NCBI RefSeq assembly: GCF_009389715.1
Contig: NC_052404.1
Coordinates: forward strand, 7,958,745 to 8,022,744
DNA: 64,000 nucleotides
From: Phoenix dactylifera
Taxonomy: Eukaryota > Streptophyta > Magnoliopsida > Arecales > Arecaceae
Direction: 5' to 3'
The translations under genes and the position numbers were made by a program. Within the stretch, counting starts at the first letter, position 1, and every line of letters begins with the position of its first letter. This document shows positions 12,801 to 26,100 of this stretch, in pieces. The notes below the pieces were generated by a model that worked only from the letters and a program-made list of their open reading frames with translations, was not told the origin of the DNA and did no database searches.

Positions 12801-14681
12801 TCGCATGTGCATATTATGCTGTGTCTTACGACATTTAGGATTAATAAACGCATTATCTTGTTGCATAATCTCTATGAGGTTAGTTAACCTCCATCGTGGA
12901 GAATCCCCAACTCTAAAGAAGATATGGTTGGATCAACAGCAGACCGAGGAATGAAGGAAAAGGAGAGGGATAGCTTCATATTCATATTGTGGGAAGTCCA
13001 AAGCATCTGTGCAGAAATTTAAATTAGTTAGGCAATTGAAATGCGGGAAACTGTTGCGAAGCTGAATAACATGATGTGAACACTGTTGAAATGAAGATGC
13101 AGGGAACATAAAATCATTATAAATAGGAAGGTATTTGCATGAGCACTTGAGTAGGTTAATATTTTTTCTTTATAGACTTTCTTCTCATCTTGGTTTAGAA
13201 ATGCACTTGATCAGCTTTTGTTGATCATGGTGGTTAGCTAATGGTTGGTTTCATTTCATAGTAAAGCTGATTTTCTTCATCTTGGATTTCAGGATATATG
13301 CAAAGAAAAAACAGACATGGAAGTCAATGATCCTATGCCAGATGCTCTAGAGGAACTGAACCAGGATGACCCAAATGGTTCTGGTTTGAACATTGGAAGT
13401 GAAGATGATAATCAGGCGCCCAACCAGGACATGGAAGTAGCAACAGATTCCAAAGCTGAGCATGATAAGACTGAGACTGACAGCTCTGGCCAAGAGAAGG
13501 TCCTTAAGAAGCCAGATAAGGTTCTGCCATGTCCTCGCTGCAATAGTATGGATACCAAGTTCTGTTATTACAATAACTACAATGTTAACCAACCCAGGCA
13601 CTTCTGCAAGAATTGTCAGAGATATTGGACTGCAGGAGGGACCATGAGAAATGTCCCTGTCGGTGCTGGAAGGCGTAAAAATAAGCACTCTACCTCACAG
13701 TATCGTCACATAATGATGTCTTCTGATGGACTAGCATCTGGTCGAATAGATGCTTCTGATCTAATCCCTCACCAGGCTCTTCCTTGTGGGCCTTCTGTCC
13801 CTATGAGGTCTATGAAGGGAAATGGTACTGTACTAAAATTTGGACCAGAAGTGCCGCTTTGTGAGTCCATGGCCTCTGTGCTCAATCTTGGAGAACAGAA
13901 GAAAAATGCTGGTTTAGGCTCCATTGCTTGTGGCGAAAACAGGGAGGAACCCTCATGTGCATCTTCTGTGACAGCCTCCAACTGTGTGGAAAATGGACTC
14001 CCAGAAAATGTGGCTCACATGGAACAAAATGGTACACAAGGATATTGTAATGGATTGACTCCCATGCCTCATTTGCAGTGTTATCCTGGGGCTCCTTGGG
14101 CTTACCCTTGGGGTCCAGGATGGAACAACATTGCTGCCATGGCAGCAGGTAGATGCTCATCCGAGGTTGTTTATGGACCAGAGAATGGGAGCCCAAGTCT
14201 GATCCCATGGAGCCCCCCACCAATGATGTCGGCTCTGGCTTTTTGTGCACCAACAATTCCCTTTCCTTTTATGCCACCTTCATTTTGGGGCTGCATGTCT
14301 AGCTGGCCCAATGGAGCATGGAATGCACCATGGGTTGGATCTAATGGCAGCACATCACCATCATCCTCTACAAGAAACAATGGTTGCTTAGGCAATGGCT
14401 CTCCGACCTTGGGTAAGCATTCTAGGGATGCAAATTTACAGGGTGAGGAGAAGATGGAAAAATATTTATGGGTTCCTAAAACCCTGAGAATTGATGATCC
14501 GGATGAGGCTGCAAAGAGTTCTATATGGGCTACCCTTGGCATAAAGCCTGAAGAAGGTGGCATCTTTAAACCTTTCCAATCCAAGGCAGAAAGCAAGCGT
14601 CGGACATCAGATGACGCTCAGATCTTGCATGCAAATCCAGCAGCATTATCCCGCTCTCAGTCCTTTCAGGAGAATACATAA
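9810..14681 (+). CDS. CDF: cyclic Dof factor (Dof zinc-finger transcription factor)
   Basis: Two exons, 9810-9959 and 13293-14681, joined in frame across a 3.3-kb GT-AG intron, give 512 aa. The N-terminus [20 protein letters not shown] is the family hallmark and fixes the start. The Dof domain is at residues 128-182 with zinc-binding Cys130, Cys133, Cys155 and Cys158 (C-x2-C-x21-C-x2-C) and the basic tail RRKNKH. A conserved CDF C-terminal block starts at [10 protein letters not shown] (440) and includes SIWATLGI and GIFKPF near 474-479. In Arabidopsis this region binds FKF1 and GIGANTEA. CDFs bind AAAG sites and repress CONSTANS and FT type genes, and are degraded in long days. They act in the nucleus. 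Residues 51-127 are acidic and low-complexity. The intron contains repeats and a CT-rich tract, so the 137-codon frame at 12012 is not an exon. The family call is firm, but which CDF paralogue this is remains open. Confidence 0.93.
11630..12620. repeat. repeat-rich block inside the CDF intron
   Basis: The block is framed by CCTAGGTGC-type palindromic motifs (11641-11671 and 12581-12602). Inside are a CT-rich tract (12060-12110) and two diverged tandem duplications: a 58-bp unit starting GCCATGCTTCCC at 12133 and 12191, and a 52-bp unit starting ATGGGTGTTT at 12256 and 12308. It looks like a transposon-derived insertion that lengthened the intron, but I could not define its ends or target-site duplication. 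Confidence 0.45.
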
Positions 14682-17600
14682 TAGAGTGACTTTGGAATAT
14701 TCTGGGGAAATCGTCTATTCTTAGTGGATTATACCAAAATGGTTGTTACTTTTTGGGGATGTGCCAGCTGCTTGTAGCTTGTGGTTCCAATATGGCTGCA
14801 TTTTTATATGTACCTAAGATAGCAGATTATGACATCTCACAGATAGCCAGTGGTGAAGCTGGCTAGTGCTATCTTTAAAGCTACCAGGGCACATGGCCAG
14901 GTTTGCCAAGATTTCTACAATAATTGAAGAATTCATGTTGTAAATAGTAGTGATAAAGGTTATCGTTTATAGCCTTCACTTTCAAAATATTTTCTCTATA
15001 TGCTGCCTATCCTGTCTCTAGGACTAAGCTACATGCTTGGTAAATCAAGAAAGGAAGATGCACTTTATAATTCATCCTGATGCTATCGAAGGAAGAGCAC
15101 AACTTTAGAAACTAAAGGTCCAATCTAAACCTTAATACCTTATCCCATATGAGAGAAAGAAATAGAATCTTAGTTGAGTTTTTGTAGAGTTTTTTTTTGT
15201 TTGACAAAATATCTTCTGTTGTGACGTTTGTATGAGTTGAAGCTATAATGTTGAATTTCTATGTTGATGAATTTATTTTTGTGATTCACAATTTCCTCTT
15301 TTGCTATTGTATTCTTCTGGCTATTTCTGGATTTTAATCACCAAGCTGTTTGTGATATGTTTTATGGAGTTTGTACAGTTCCCATTCTAATGGGACGTCC
15401 TTCAAGGAATTGAGATTGGGGTCAAGAATGAGGCTTCTTAAGCCATCTACATCTAATGAGGTGATAAGCAAGAAATTCATTTTGGTAATTTAATTTTATG
15501 AAGGTCTATGTATAACAGGGTTTTATTGGAATACGTACCCGTTTCGTCTATTCTACTACTAAAAGGAAACTCCTGAGCTGTGTGTGTGGCTCTGCTCGGG
15601 GTTCATCCATCTCCACAACACGTGCATTGCACATGCCATTTTTTTTATAAAGAAGCTTAAGAAAGTTACGTCATTAGAATTATCTCAGTCTGTTTTCTTC
15701 AACAACTAGTTAAAATGATTTCTCCTGTCATTAATGTGTAGTTTCCTAAACAACAACCACATGACAAAGGCTGTCATTACTGTTACCTATTCTTTTAATG
15801 ATGCAAACTTCTTTTTTAACTCGTTGACTCTTAACAACCTTTCAGTCATCATCACACTCTTCTACAGTTCTACTAATGTCATCTCAGATCCTTTGCTAAA
15901 CCTGTTACTTCCACGAAACATAAGATGCACTAAACTTTATGTCAAACTTTTCTTTTCCAATTATCTTAGAGTTATGTTGTCTTATCATATCATGTGCATT
16001 ATGCATGTGCTAAGAATTAAGAAGATTCATCATTAGGCATTGCAATAATGTATGAGGCAAAAATAGAAAAATATGCTCAGAGAAAGAGAAAAGATGAGCC
16101 ACATAATGTGCGTAACATGGTTCTACCCCCTAAGTGGTTTGTATCCCTAGTTCTAATGTCACAGAAGATACCACCACGAAGAGATATATCTGAAAACTTT
16201 TCCTAATTTATGCTGGACTTTGTGATAGATTAACCACCTCTTCCTTAAACATGACAGAATAAACCTAGACATTACCATATCATGTATATTGACAATCGAG
16301 AAGATCATCATAGCATAGATCATCTCAAAAGATGCTTACATGCTCTTTTTCCGGTTAATAGCTACATCCTTCATCGGATACTTCCATTTAATACTCATTT
16401 ATTCTTCTTCCTCGTCTTCCATATGTACATCCATCTGTCCATCTCTATTTCATGGAGCAATGGCTTGTTAGCTTCCATTTGTGCATCAAAGTCTGATGCA
16501 TTTTGATTTACCCCAGGCAAACTTCTGCAGTCAGTTGCCTGACAAAAGAGAGCACTTCTATCATAATTCTCACTTGCACTCAGTTGCTTAGGTCATCATA
16601 TAGGTGATGAAACTAAAAATCTAAAATACAAGATTAATCTAATGAAGTGAGTTCCATTTCTTAGACATGGATGTTGGAATCAATAGCATCCTTAGAAATG
16701 GAATGCTTTGAACGTTTGCGGAGCATGGCAAGAAATCAAGGTAGTTCGATGGTTGGTCAAAGTTGGATTCTTGTTTTCAATTATCCTGGCATACAGGAGT
16801 TGTTTAGAGTGCTGATCTCCAGTGAATGGTATCTTCTTTCTGACAATTCTACTATCTTATGCATATCTTTTATCTTCATGGAAAAATGAGTGGAGGATAA
16901 ATTTCTCCTCAAACTGTCATGCACAGGTCTGACCAACTTTGAAAATATATAATTGACTGAATTGGATTCCGAGACATTTCAACAGCTGTAAGGATGTATT
17001 CGTTTCAGAATTAGATCTGGATGCCATTTTTCTGCCCCCTTCTTTTAATTTATGAGCAGAAGAGATGCCTTGTTACATTGATTTATTAGTAAACGGCAAA
17101 ATTAGGAGGGTTTTCTTACTTTCTACATGATTTACTTGCTTGTTAACATATAACTTGGTCGATTCCCTTAATAAATGACTTATTCCTGCCTTCTGGCTTT
17201 CTTTTATGGTATTGAACTCCAATTTTTCTCGATGGGCTCGAACTTTTCTTATACAGGTTAGCTAGCTTACAGGCAGTGTTATATATCTGATTGATGCTGG
17301 ACCTCATTGCTGGTGGTTGGAAGGCAAATCTGTGCCCCATTTTGTGTGGATGTGCTCATGGTAACACTTCCCTACCCTGTTGAACTGCCCGTTGTGGTTA
17401 TCAGGGGAAACTGTCTGAATTAAGCAAAAGAGAGTACTTTTTATCTATAGCTTAACTGTGTGTGCAAGTATGGCAGATACTTCTACATGGTGGGACTGGA
17501 ATGCCATAAGATATAAATTGGCTTGTTAGAAAACAGAATGCTGATTAGATATTGTAAAATTTGTAGACTAATTGCTTCATGTGAAATGGTTGAATGGGAC

Positions 17601-19894
17601 CTCATCTACTTATCCCCCCACAGGGAAGTGATCGACATGGAAAGTTTGCGAGCGACCGTTTCAGGTATGATAACTTTCGAAAATTTGATAGCTGAAACAT
17701 TTGCAGGGAGATCGATGTCGCACACTAGAAATTAATCATAAAGCAGGCCTGATCATTGAGATAATCTTGTTTGGACAGCAAAACAACTTATTTGTGTGAG
17801 ATATGGAACATGAGCTGGATAGAATGAAGGGATGGTATGTGAGGAGCAGAAAAGGTTGCCGGATAAGGAAAGTACTGTTCATTCTTCAACTAATTGAGAA
17901 GTTCTTGAATAATTATTCATCATTCTTTCCTTGCAAAGCAATTCCACTATCATTTATCAAACGTTTAAAACAGCCAGCAACTAGCTATTGTTATTACTAG
18001 ATTTTATGATTTTTTTTACTGAATTATTCATGGTTAATTCAGTTAACACTCTTTTTTTTTTTTCTTCTTTCTTTTTTAGAGCGGATGGATTCATATATGA
18101 CGAGTACGAATGCACCCAATAAAAGCAGAAAACAAAATGCCACAAAGTGTTCGGGGCACCTCTTCATCTCAAGCCTACAGGGTACTTTCGGAGTGACTGG
18201 CTATATAAGCAGCCCATCAATCCGTAGTCCCATTAGCTTCTCAAAAAATATGCTTGGTCTTAAATACAAAGTTGTCTTAAATACAAAGTTGAGGGCAGTA
18301 GTATACGTTACTGCCTTGTACTCCATTGCTAGGTGGTGAATTTGGCGACTCGGTGCACGCTCGTGGGCTTGGGGCCGAAACAGAGCATTTCTCCAAGAAA
18401 CATCCGTCTCCTCTGGATTGGATATAGTGGGCGGTGGGGGAAAGCCCGAGCGTTCCACTCTCGTTCGTCGGTTTCGCGAATGGCACCCCCTCTCTCAGCC
18501 AGCCATCCGGTGGCGAGGCGTTCCGAGGCATTGGTCGCGAGGCTTCTTCAGATTTCGGTGAGGTCCCCAAGAAATTCCCATGCAAGGAGAGCACCCACGC
18601 ATCGATAAGTAGCGGTATAGCGGAAATGGAAGTAATTTTATAGTGCTTGTTTGTGATTCCCAAAAGAAAAGGGCATGGAAGTCCCTACATACTCAAGTGG
18701 TTGTGGCTGGGTCGACGTACTTGTGAAATAAAAGATATTTTAAGAAGGATTATTTGATTATTTACCCCTATCTTTACATTCCGGAAATCCACTAAACAAA
18801 ACTTGTCATGAAAATTTCTCTACGCACCCATAAAGAGACCCAAAATGTCTGTCCTAGGGTGTGCACTTATTATTATTATTTTTTTTAAAGATATACTTTT
18901 TGTTGCTATAATCATGTAACTCGCATGCAAAATTATACAGCAGAGCTAGTGTTATGTGCCATTTAATTCGTATAGCACAACTATTCTACCCAATTTTGTT
19001 TTGTTTTCTTTCGAACACCTCTTTAGGAGAGGTCCTCTGCTGGAAATTCCCGGCGCTTGTGTCCTCTTTATCATTTGATCCCCTCCGTATGATGGTGCTG
19101 AGTATGTATAGCTTTACTTGATATATATATAGTTCATATTTTTCGAGTAAGCATAAAGTATTAGAAAAATTCAAATTTGGAGAAATTATTGAATAGAACA
19201 AGTGAGTGGAAGCACTGCCCTTGAGACAAGCTACTTCCTTTTAGCTGCATATGCGATTGTTTAACTTCTTAATTTGCAACCAAAGTAACACTTTACATTT
19301 AACAAAAAAAATATATGATAGGAATTAGATTGAGCCTCAAGAATATATAGTCCTGTAGTGGACGAGAAATGTGATAAGCTTCCCATGTAACTTCCAAGAG
19401 CTCGCTATACTTTTGATTGTGTCTCCTATGTCATGCCATGGCTGCAAGCATGCATGCATGTAGGTTAACTTGGTTCATATGCTCGACCGTGCTGATGCAA
19501 GTGAATTTTATAAAATTAAAGCATTATCCATGTACAACATGCCTTGGATAAAGTAAAATTATATAAATTATTAATACTTTGTATATCAAAATAAAAAAAA
19601 AGGATCGGTTGTTCAAAATTTTTCCAATTTTATCTGACGAAAAATCTTCTTCTATTTTGCACCATTCTTCTATTCTAGGCTCCTTTTTTACCCTCTATGG
19701 CTAATGCAGGATTTATATCTTGGATTCCTTACCAATGCCTCTCGGTATTACATATTTAGGCATGCTGCGCATGTTCATGTGTGTCTTACATTGCTCATCA
19801 ACTGCTTAATTTAGAAGTGCATAGCCATAAACTATATGAACTCAAATAATTATCTCTGTAAATTAGAAAGTTAAATGACAGTGCACCGCTTAAC
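14682..19894. other. CDF 3' flank and intergenic, no recognisable gene
   Basis: The first few hundred bases should hold the CDF 3' UTR and poly-A site. A GC-richer block at 18330-18650 has overlapping frames in several phases but no recognisable domain. A 17-bp unit (GTCTTAAATACAAAGTT) is tandemly doubled at 18257-18290. No RNA gene was recognised. Confidence 0.4.
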
Positions 19895-19906
19895 CATGGC
19901 TTACTC
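19895..19906. repeat. LINE target-site duplication, left copy
   Basis: CATGGCTTACTC is repeated at 20142-20153, directly after the poly-A tail of the intervening LINE fragment. Confidence 0.85.
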
Positions 19907-20141
19907 CATGACATTAGCAGATTACTGGGGAAGTGCGACTCCCACCAAGCCACACATGTATACCGAGAGGCAAACGGTACTGCAGATTGGATTGTTTTCT
20001 TCGCGGCTCACCACTCTAAAGTTTATCTGAGCAGACCGCAAATCTATGCCAGTGCCTCTATGTAGTATTTTGTTTTTTAATTTTATTAGTAGTATCCACA
20101 CCCGTTATGTGTGAGCCGCCGATGTATTAAAAAAAAAAAAA
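19907..20141 (+). mobile_element. 5'-truncated LINE with poly-A tail and 12-bp TSD
   Basis: This 235-bp insertion encodes HVYREANGTADWIVFFAAHHS from 19955, the C-terminal motif of the RNase H-like domain of plant L1-type LINEs. It ends in 13 A residues at 20129-20141. It is flanked by perfect 12-bp direct repeats, CATGGCTTACTC. Severe 5' truncation, a poly-A end and a long TSD are the signature of target-primed reverse transcription. It cannot move on its own. Confidence 0.88.
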
Positions 20142-20153
20142 CATGGCTTACTC
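20142..20153. repeat. LINE target-site duplication, right copy
   Basis: Identical to 19895-19906. Confidence 0.85.
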
Positions 20154-21060
20154 TAGCATGCAAGGATGAAGCATCCACTATTGATTAGTAACTTGTTAAG
20201 TCTAATAGATATTCTTGATACTTAATTTTCCCTATCAGTTGAAGTGTTGTACTTAGGTCAGCACCAAACAACAAAAATAGCAGCTGCAACGATATCTATA
20301 ATAATAAATACATTATGATCTTCTAATATATCAGCATAGTAAGTACTGATTCAGTAAGAGCACACATTCCTTAAGAATATCAAAGATACCAATTACTATC
20401 ATCTTACTATTTTTTTTCCAGTTATCTCAAATTTATAATACCTAAGGAACTAACACTGAGAGTTATATTTTTAGGAGCAGCATGCATGACTTCAAAAAAA
20501 AAAAACGAAAAAGAGAGAAAAAAAGAGCAAAATTCAAGAGCACTAAAAAATTAATTTGCTTCCAGTCGAAATGAGTTCAGGAACCTGAATACCATGGTTT
20601 AAGAAGTGGAAAATTACATCGTCTCAAGAAATAGCAGGATTAATTAACTTGTGATGACACAAGGGTTAAGAGAGCAGCCTGTAACAAGAGAAATGGGATA
20701 GCAGCACGCAAGCATGCAAGCTTGCTTTCTTGTGAGATTGAAACCGCACCATATATTTTTAATTGAATCGTTAAGGACCACCATTGTTTTATTCATCCAA
20801 TTTTGAACTCAGACTAGGTAGGCCTTGAAACCTGTTGACAAGCAGAAAACAGTACCTAATATCAGATTAACTTCGAAATTCAAATATAGGCATAATTTGG
20901 CTGTCATAATCACCAAGCTCAAAGAGAGAGAATGGAAGGGAAGAGAGAGCTGGAAATGTAAGAAGTGGGGTTCATGGTACGTACCCAAGTTATAGCAGCA
21001 ATGTTAAACACATAAACTTAGTGATTTTTCCTTCTTTTTTGTTTTTAAAAAATCATAAAT

Positions 21061-22999
21061 TTATGGATCACCGGACCAACTCACCAGGAAGTAACTTTCA
21101 CCCATCTGCAAGCTCTGCATTAGAATTCCATACTCATTGACAGGAAGAACCTCTCCAGAGGCATGAACGAGCATCACGTCTTGGCCAAACATAGCCCTCA
21201 AGTCTATTGAGCCCCTTGGAACCTCTGAAGGGACTCCATTGATGAATACAGTGATACTCCCTTCATCCATGAATTTAAATTTAATCAATCTAGGATAGTA
21301 CTTAATTGGTGAAAGTATTTCTCTAATATAAACTTAAAATTCTTTTTTTTTTCTGTGTTAAGTAACTTAAATTTCTTTAAAGGGCTTCCTAGAAGGTCGC
21401 TCGTTCTAGTACTGCTCTCGCCCAAATATGTTTAACTGTAGAGTTCTAATGGGATCCGAGTGCGTTAGTGCTGCTAAGACCGCACCCTAAAGTCTTATGT
21501 TCATCATGCATGAATTACTCATAATTCGAAAACTGAGTACTTCATTGTATGTGGAAGAAGGTTTCACTAGATAAGTTTAGGGAAAATAAGATGAGTATGC
21601 ATTGAAGAACTATTTTTTAATTTTAGCTCAAAAGGTAGCCAGAAAAGGAACATGAAAAAGGATATCGACTGTTATCCCTCGCAAAATCAACCCCCACGTC
21701 AAATCAATCAATCTATAGTGTGTATTTAGGTCCATATAAATAGAAACTAGCAAAAAAGTCATTGTGGTAACTGCTGTGTAGAGAGAGAACGAATGAAGGT
21801 GATTAAAGAGAGAAAGAGAGATTAAACTATAATTCATTAACAGATGGAAAGAACAGAAATTAAGATATCCGGTATTGGATATAACCATAAGATTATAACA
21901 TTAATTAGACAACCTAAATCAAGAAAAATAATTCTTTTTTTTTTTTTTTGAAGGAACAAGGAAAATAATTCTAATTTTTCTACATTTCTTGTAAAAGTGG
22001 AAGTGAAAAAGAATAATACTTTTGGGCTTAGGGAACAATGAAAAGATCCAGATATATAAAGGGTTTTAGAGACTTTGTGAATTTAAGTTCAGATCTAGTA
22101 GAAATTAACAAAACGTAATTATTTTTTAATGGAAAACGAATTGTCCCAATCAATCAATCAACTTTCTTTCCAAGTGCAGAGAATCTGAAATCATGGGATG
22201 TTTTATTTTGATAGAGGAAAAGGGTGTGGGTGCGAATAAATCGTTTCTTTGGAGAATTCAAGCATGGGAACTTCGGTTCTCCTTGAGCAGCCTCCATCCA
22301 AATAATGGAAACCACTATTCAAAACAAACTAAAGTCTCACAACGCAAGATAATCATATAATATGAAGATGAGGTTATAGAGAAAGGCCATCCATCACTTG
22401 GCCATGCACTAACCAGGTTGGTAGTGTAACTGCGTGACATCCGAAGAGTACATGAATGGAGTTTGAGTGTTGTCTGTGAAGCCCATTTGGCGAGAGATTG
22501 AAAAGAGATCATCGGCACCATCATCCTGCATGAAGCTAGAGGAGGAGGAAGAAGAAGAAGAAGCTGAAGAAGAGCAAGCAGGGAAGAAGCCTCCACTCGA
22601 GGAATTGGAAGACGACGTGCCGGACGAGTTAGATGTACAAGGTGCATACAAAATTGCACCGCCGACTTGGTGGGCGCCGGCTGCAGCTCTCGGATCGGCA
22701 GCGAGCGCAGCCTGCAGCTGGCGCTGGCGTCGGCGGGACCTCGACCGCCGGTTCTGGAACCAGTAGAACACGTTGGCATCGCCGACTGCACCGAATTTCT
22801 CGAGGAGCTTGCGGATCCTCACCGTCTCATCCTTGGGGGGGTTCACCATGCCGCTGTTGAAGATGGATTCAAGTATGAGGATCTGCTCGGGCTTCGGGGT
22901 CCAACGGGAACGCATGGGCTCGGTGGCGGTGCGGTTGGCGGTGGAGCCGCCGCCCGGGCTGCTGCTGCTGCTGTTGTTGCCTGCGGAGTGGTCATCCAT
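21061..22999 (-). CDS. WOX11: WUSCHEL-related homeobox protein, WOX11/12 type
   Basis: Two exons on the - strand, 22999-22414 and 21260-21061, joined at a phase-1 GT-AG intron of 1,153 bp, give 261 aa. The homeodomain spans about residues 29-93, from [11 protein letters not shown] to [19 protein letters not shown], with the longer WOX-type loops. Downstream are a Ser-rich tract encoded by a trinucleotide run, [12 protein letters not shown], and in exon 2 [25 protein letters not shown] and [12 protein letters not shown], the C-terminal blocks of the WOX11/12 intermediate clade. No WUS-box TLPLFP is present, as expected for that clade. Family members promote crown or adventitious root founder cells downstream of auxin. 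The start at MDDHSAG gives the usual length. The frame continues upstream only through a non-ATG codon. The acceptor (GATGAAG|GG) lacks a strong pyrimidine tract, so the exon 2 edge is slightly uncertain. It could be WOX11 or WOX12. Confidence 0.9.
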
Positions 23000-23170
23000 G
23001 GCCGAGGGACTGAAGGGGGAGAGGAAGTGAAAAAGGAGGAGACAGAAGTCAATGGGAGGAGTGTAGATGAAGGGAGGGATTGGGGAAGGAGAGGTTACCC
23101 ATAGATATTTGACAAAGAAAGAGAAGAGTGTGACACCAACACAATGTTTGCACACATGCGCGTATTGAGG

Positions 23171-23178
23171 TTTAAATA
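23171..23178 (-). promoter_or_regulatory. TATA-like box of the WOX gene
   Basis: TATTTAAA on the - strand lies 172 bp upstream of the WOX start codon. That predicts transcription starting near 23145 and a leader of about 145 nt. Confidence 0.45.
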
Positions 23179-23179
23179 G

Positions 23180-26100
23180 GCCCTGAGTGAGTGTAAAAGA
23201 ATGTCCTTTTCTGGGCTATGAAATTAAGGGAAGTCTAAACATCCTTGGCTTGGACAGCTAAATTACGAATATGGCCTTGATTAACTAAAATTTTAGTAGA
23301 TGTGAATATGAGATGAGCTTTGTGGTACATGGGGAATTATGTCAGCCAGTGATGATCATTTTTCATGTCATGTGGATTGACATAGTCGTTCTTCATTTTC
23401 TTTAACATTATAACAGCAGTTACTAATGAATTCACAAGCTATTGGTGCATATTTGAGATGGTTTAAACCAATGGGCAGCTGCATCCATATCCATTGCAAA
23501 ATTGTACAAAACAGATACATATAATTGAGATTGGAAAACTAGGAAGATCAATTCCTATTGATGAATTACAAAACACAAATCAATGGTATTCTTCGATAAG
23601 TTAAGTATGAAAACAGTCTACACTAAAAAGGAAAGATAATATTTAAATTCCTGAATAGGTTTTTTCAATTTCGAGACTTTTTTTTTTTGCGCGCGAGCGG
23701 TGGTCGTCATTTGTGACCAATTTTGCACCATCACTTGCTATACTGCATCGTGTTCGCATTGAACTTCTTATATTTTGAAAATCACTTTCAATCATGCATG
23801 TGTTGGTGTTACCGTATCGGCGCATATATATGAAAATTATACATGATCAGCATAATTTATATGAGATGAAATGTTATGTACACTAGTGATCATATAGCCA
23901 CTAGAGTCATCAGTCTACCATGAACCCAGACCCATATAGATCAGCCAATCTAGAAGCACTTTAAAAGGGCACTATTGCCAAGTGCCATGAAGAAACCCAA
24001 TAGCAAGTTAGCATGCCTTAGTAATTCCTCGCACTGTAGAGTTACCTCCATCTTATCACCAGAAAGGGAGTCCAACAAATAGGAGAGGGCAAGGGAACAT
24101 GTGGGGTCACCTTTGGCAAACCTGACTTTAGGAAGGCTAATGGGTTTCTCATGTATCTTGTTGGGTTCTAACCTTTTTTTTTTTTTTTTTTTTTGATCAC
24201 ATCAGCATGTGAAAGAAGGGCCAAAAGCAGGGAGGGGAGGTAGGGTTTTGGCTTCGCACCCCCACAGGGGCATGTGATGTTTGGAGAGGTGCATGCATGG
24301 GGAGATGGGCCCCCTTTGCAGAGCAAAGGGAGGGCAGATTTTTCAAAGGTAGGGGAGGAACGATCCAACGAGCGGTCAAAGAAACGCACCCCTTAATTTA
24401 TGAGGGCTGACGTTCTGTGGGCACAGGGCCAAAACGAGAAGAGGACTGGTTTCATAAATATATATGTGAGGTTGTGAGTTGGAAGAAGGTGAGGGGAAAG
24501 AGGAGAGGGTGGAGAGCAAGGGTTGGCCCAAAGTTCGGTCACCTTTACCCCTTTTTCTCACTGCAAGCCGACGACGCGGAGACTACGGAGGGTTCGTTTT
24601 TTTTTTTTTTTTTTTTACTGGGACTCGCCTCTGTCCCCTTCCTCGGCCACCGAAGGGCCTCGGTAGTTCCTCTTTAACATGACATGGTTTTGGACTTGTC
24701 TCTCATTGGTTAAAAACTTCTAAACATATATTTCTGCGTGAATTAACATACTCTATTCCAAGAGTTACTGAAAATAAGCACTTTCACCATGTTGAGCTTT
24801 TTGGAAGAATGTAATTGCATGCATGGCATGCATTTATGTATTTATATATTGCATGTAATTATGCGCGCAAATGCATATGCATATTCATTCCTTTTTTGAC
24901 AAAAAATTATCATAAAAGTTTCCGACAAAATGATGAATAAATTTAGAAGGCTTAGTTTTTTTACTAATATCGATCATGTCGTCAACCATGAATCGTCTGA
25001 AATCATCTTACATTGATTTTGTTATGTCATCTAAAAATGTATAGATATATCAACATGCATACAAGATGAAAATATACTTCTTAAAAATTATTGATTATTT
25101 AATTATCTTGTTTTTTTTAATCAATGTTAGCTGTACGGGTGACATAGCTTGCACATTCTTGTAAACTAGTGATTAATTGTATGATATAACTCCACAATAG
25201 TGATGGATCATCGTACAACATACTCCACAATTGCCATGGATCAGATCCATGCCCTCCTCAAAAATTACAGGTTGGTATTCTATGTATTAAATTTTTTTTT
25301 TTGAGAATTAAGATGAAAAAAAAAAGATGGCCTAAATTGTGCAGGGCACGATCTGAGCCAAGGTCGCTGATATAAACACTTAGTGACCTTTACCAACTAA
25401 GAGAATGAGCACTCTTTTTTATCCAAAATTCTCATACAAAAATTTTATAAGTTATTTTTATATTTATTTTTATTAGTATTTGTTAAGATTCCAGAAGCCG
25501 GCGAACTGATAGAACATAATAATAATAAAAAGAAAACCAAAAAAAAAAAAACTAAAACTAAAACTACGTAGTGCTGCTTTTAAGACTTGACAGCCGCTCT
25601 TGTTTGTATGTCTCCCTCACTTCTTCCCATGGTAAATTTGGTTTCTACCATGGAACAGGCGGTGATGAAACCTTCAGCTTAACCACAGAAAAAAATATTA
25701 TTATATTACGAAATCATGTCTCGAATCCAAATGAAACCATGGCGTTCCTCAAAAGAAACCAAAAAATTATCGGTGTTTTTGCTCAACATTAGGGTTGTCA
25801 ATTATGAATAGTAAAAAAATTAAAACTAAATCTAAAAGTTATCAAATCATAACTACTACTGAAAAAAATTACAAAGCTGAAATTAAAACCAAAAAATAAA
25901 AACTGCTGATATTTTTTATTTATTTCAAAATTTTCATATATCAATAACTAAATTAAAGTCATCATCCATAAATTTTATAATATAGTTCATACAAATTCAA
26001 CCAGTAAATATATTCAAAAATAATAATACAACCATCCAACAAATACAATAATCCAGCTTAAAAATAAATCTACTATATCAAAGAAAACATAAAGATAAAT

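Noticed and set aside
23095-23157. 20-codon upstream frame before the WOX start
   Set aside because: Its ATG lies upstream of the transcription start predicted from the TATA-like box, so it is probably not in the mRNA.
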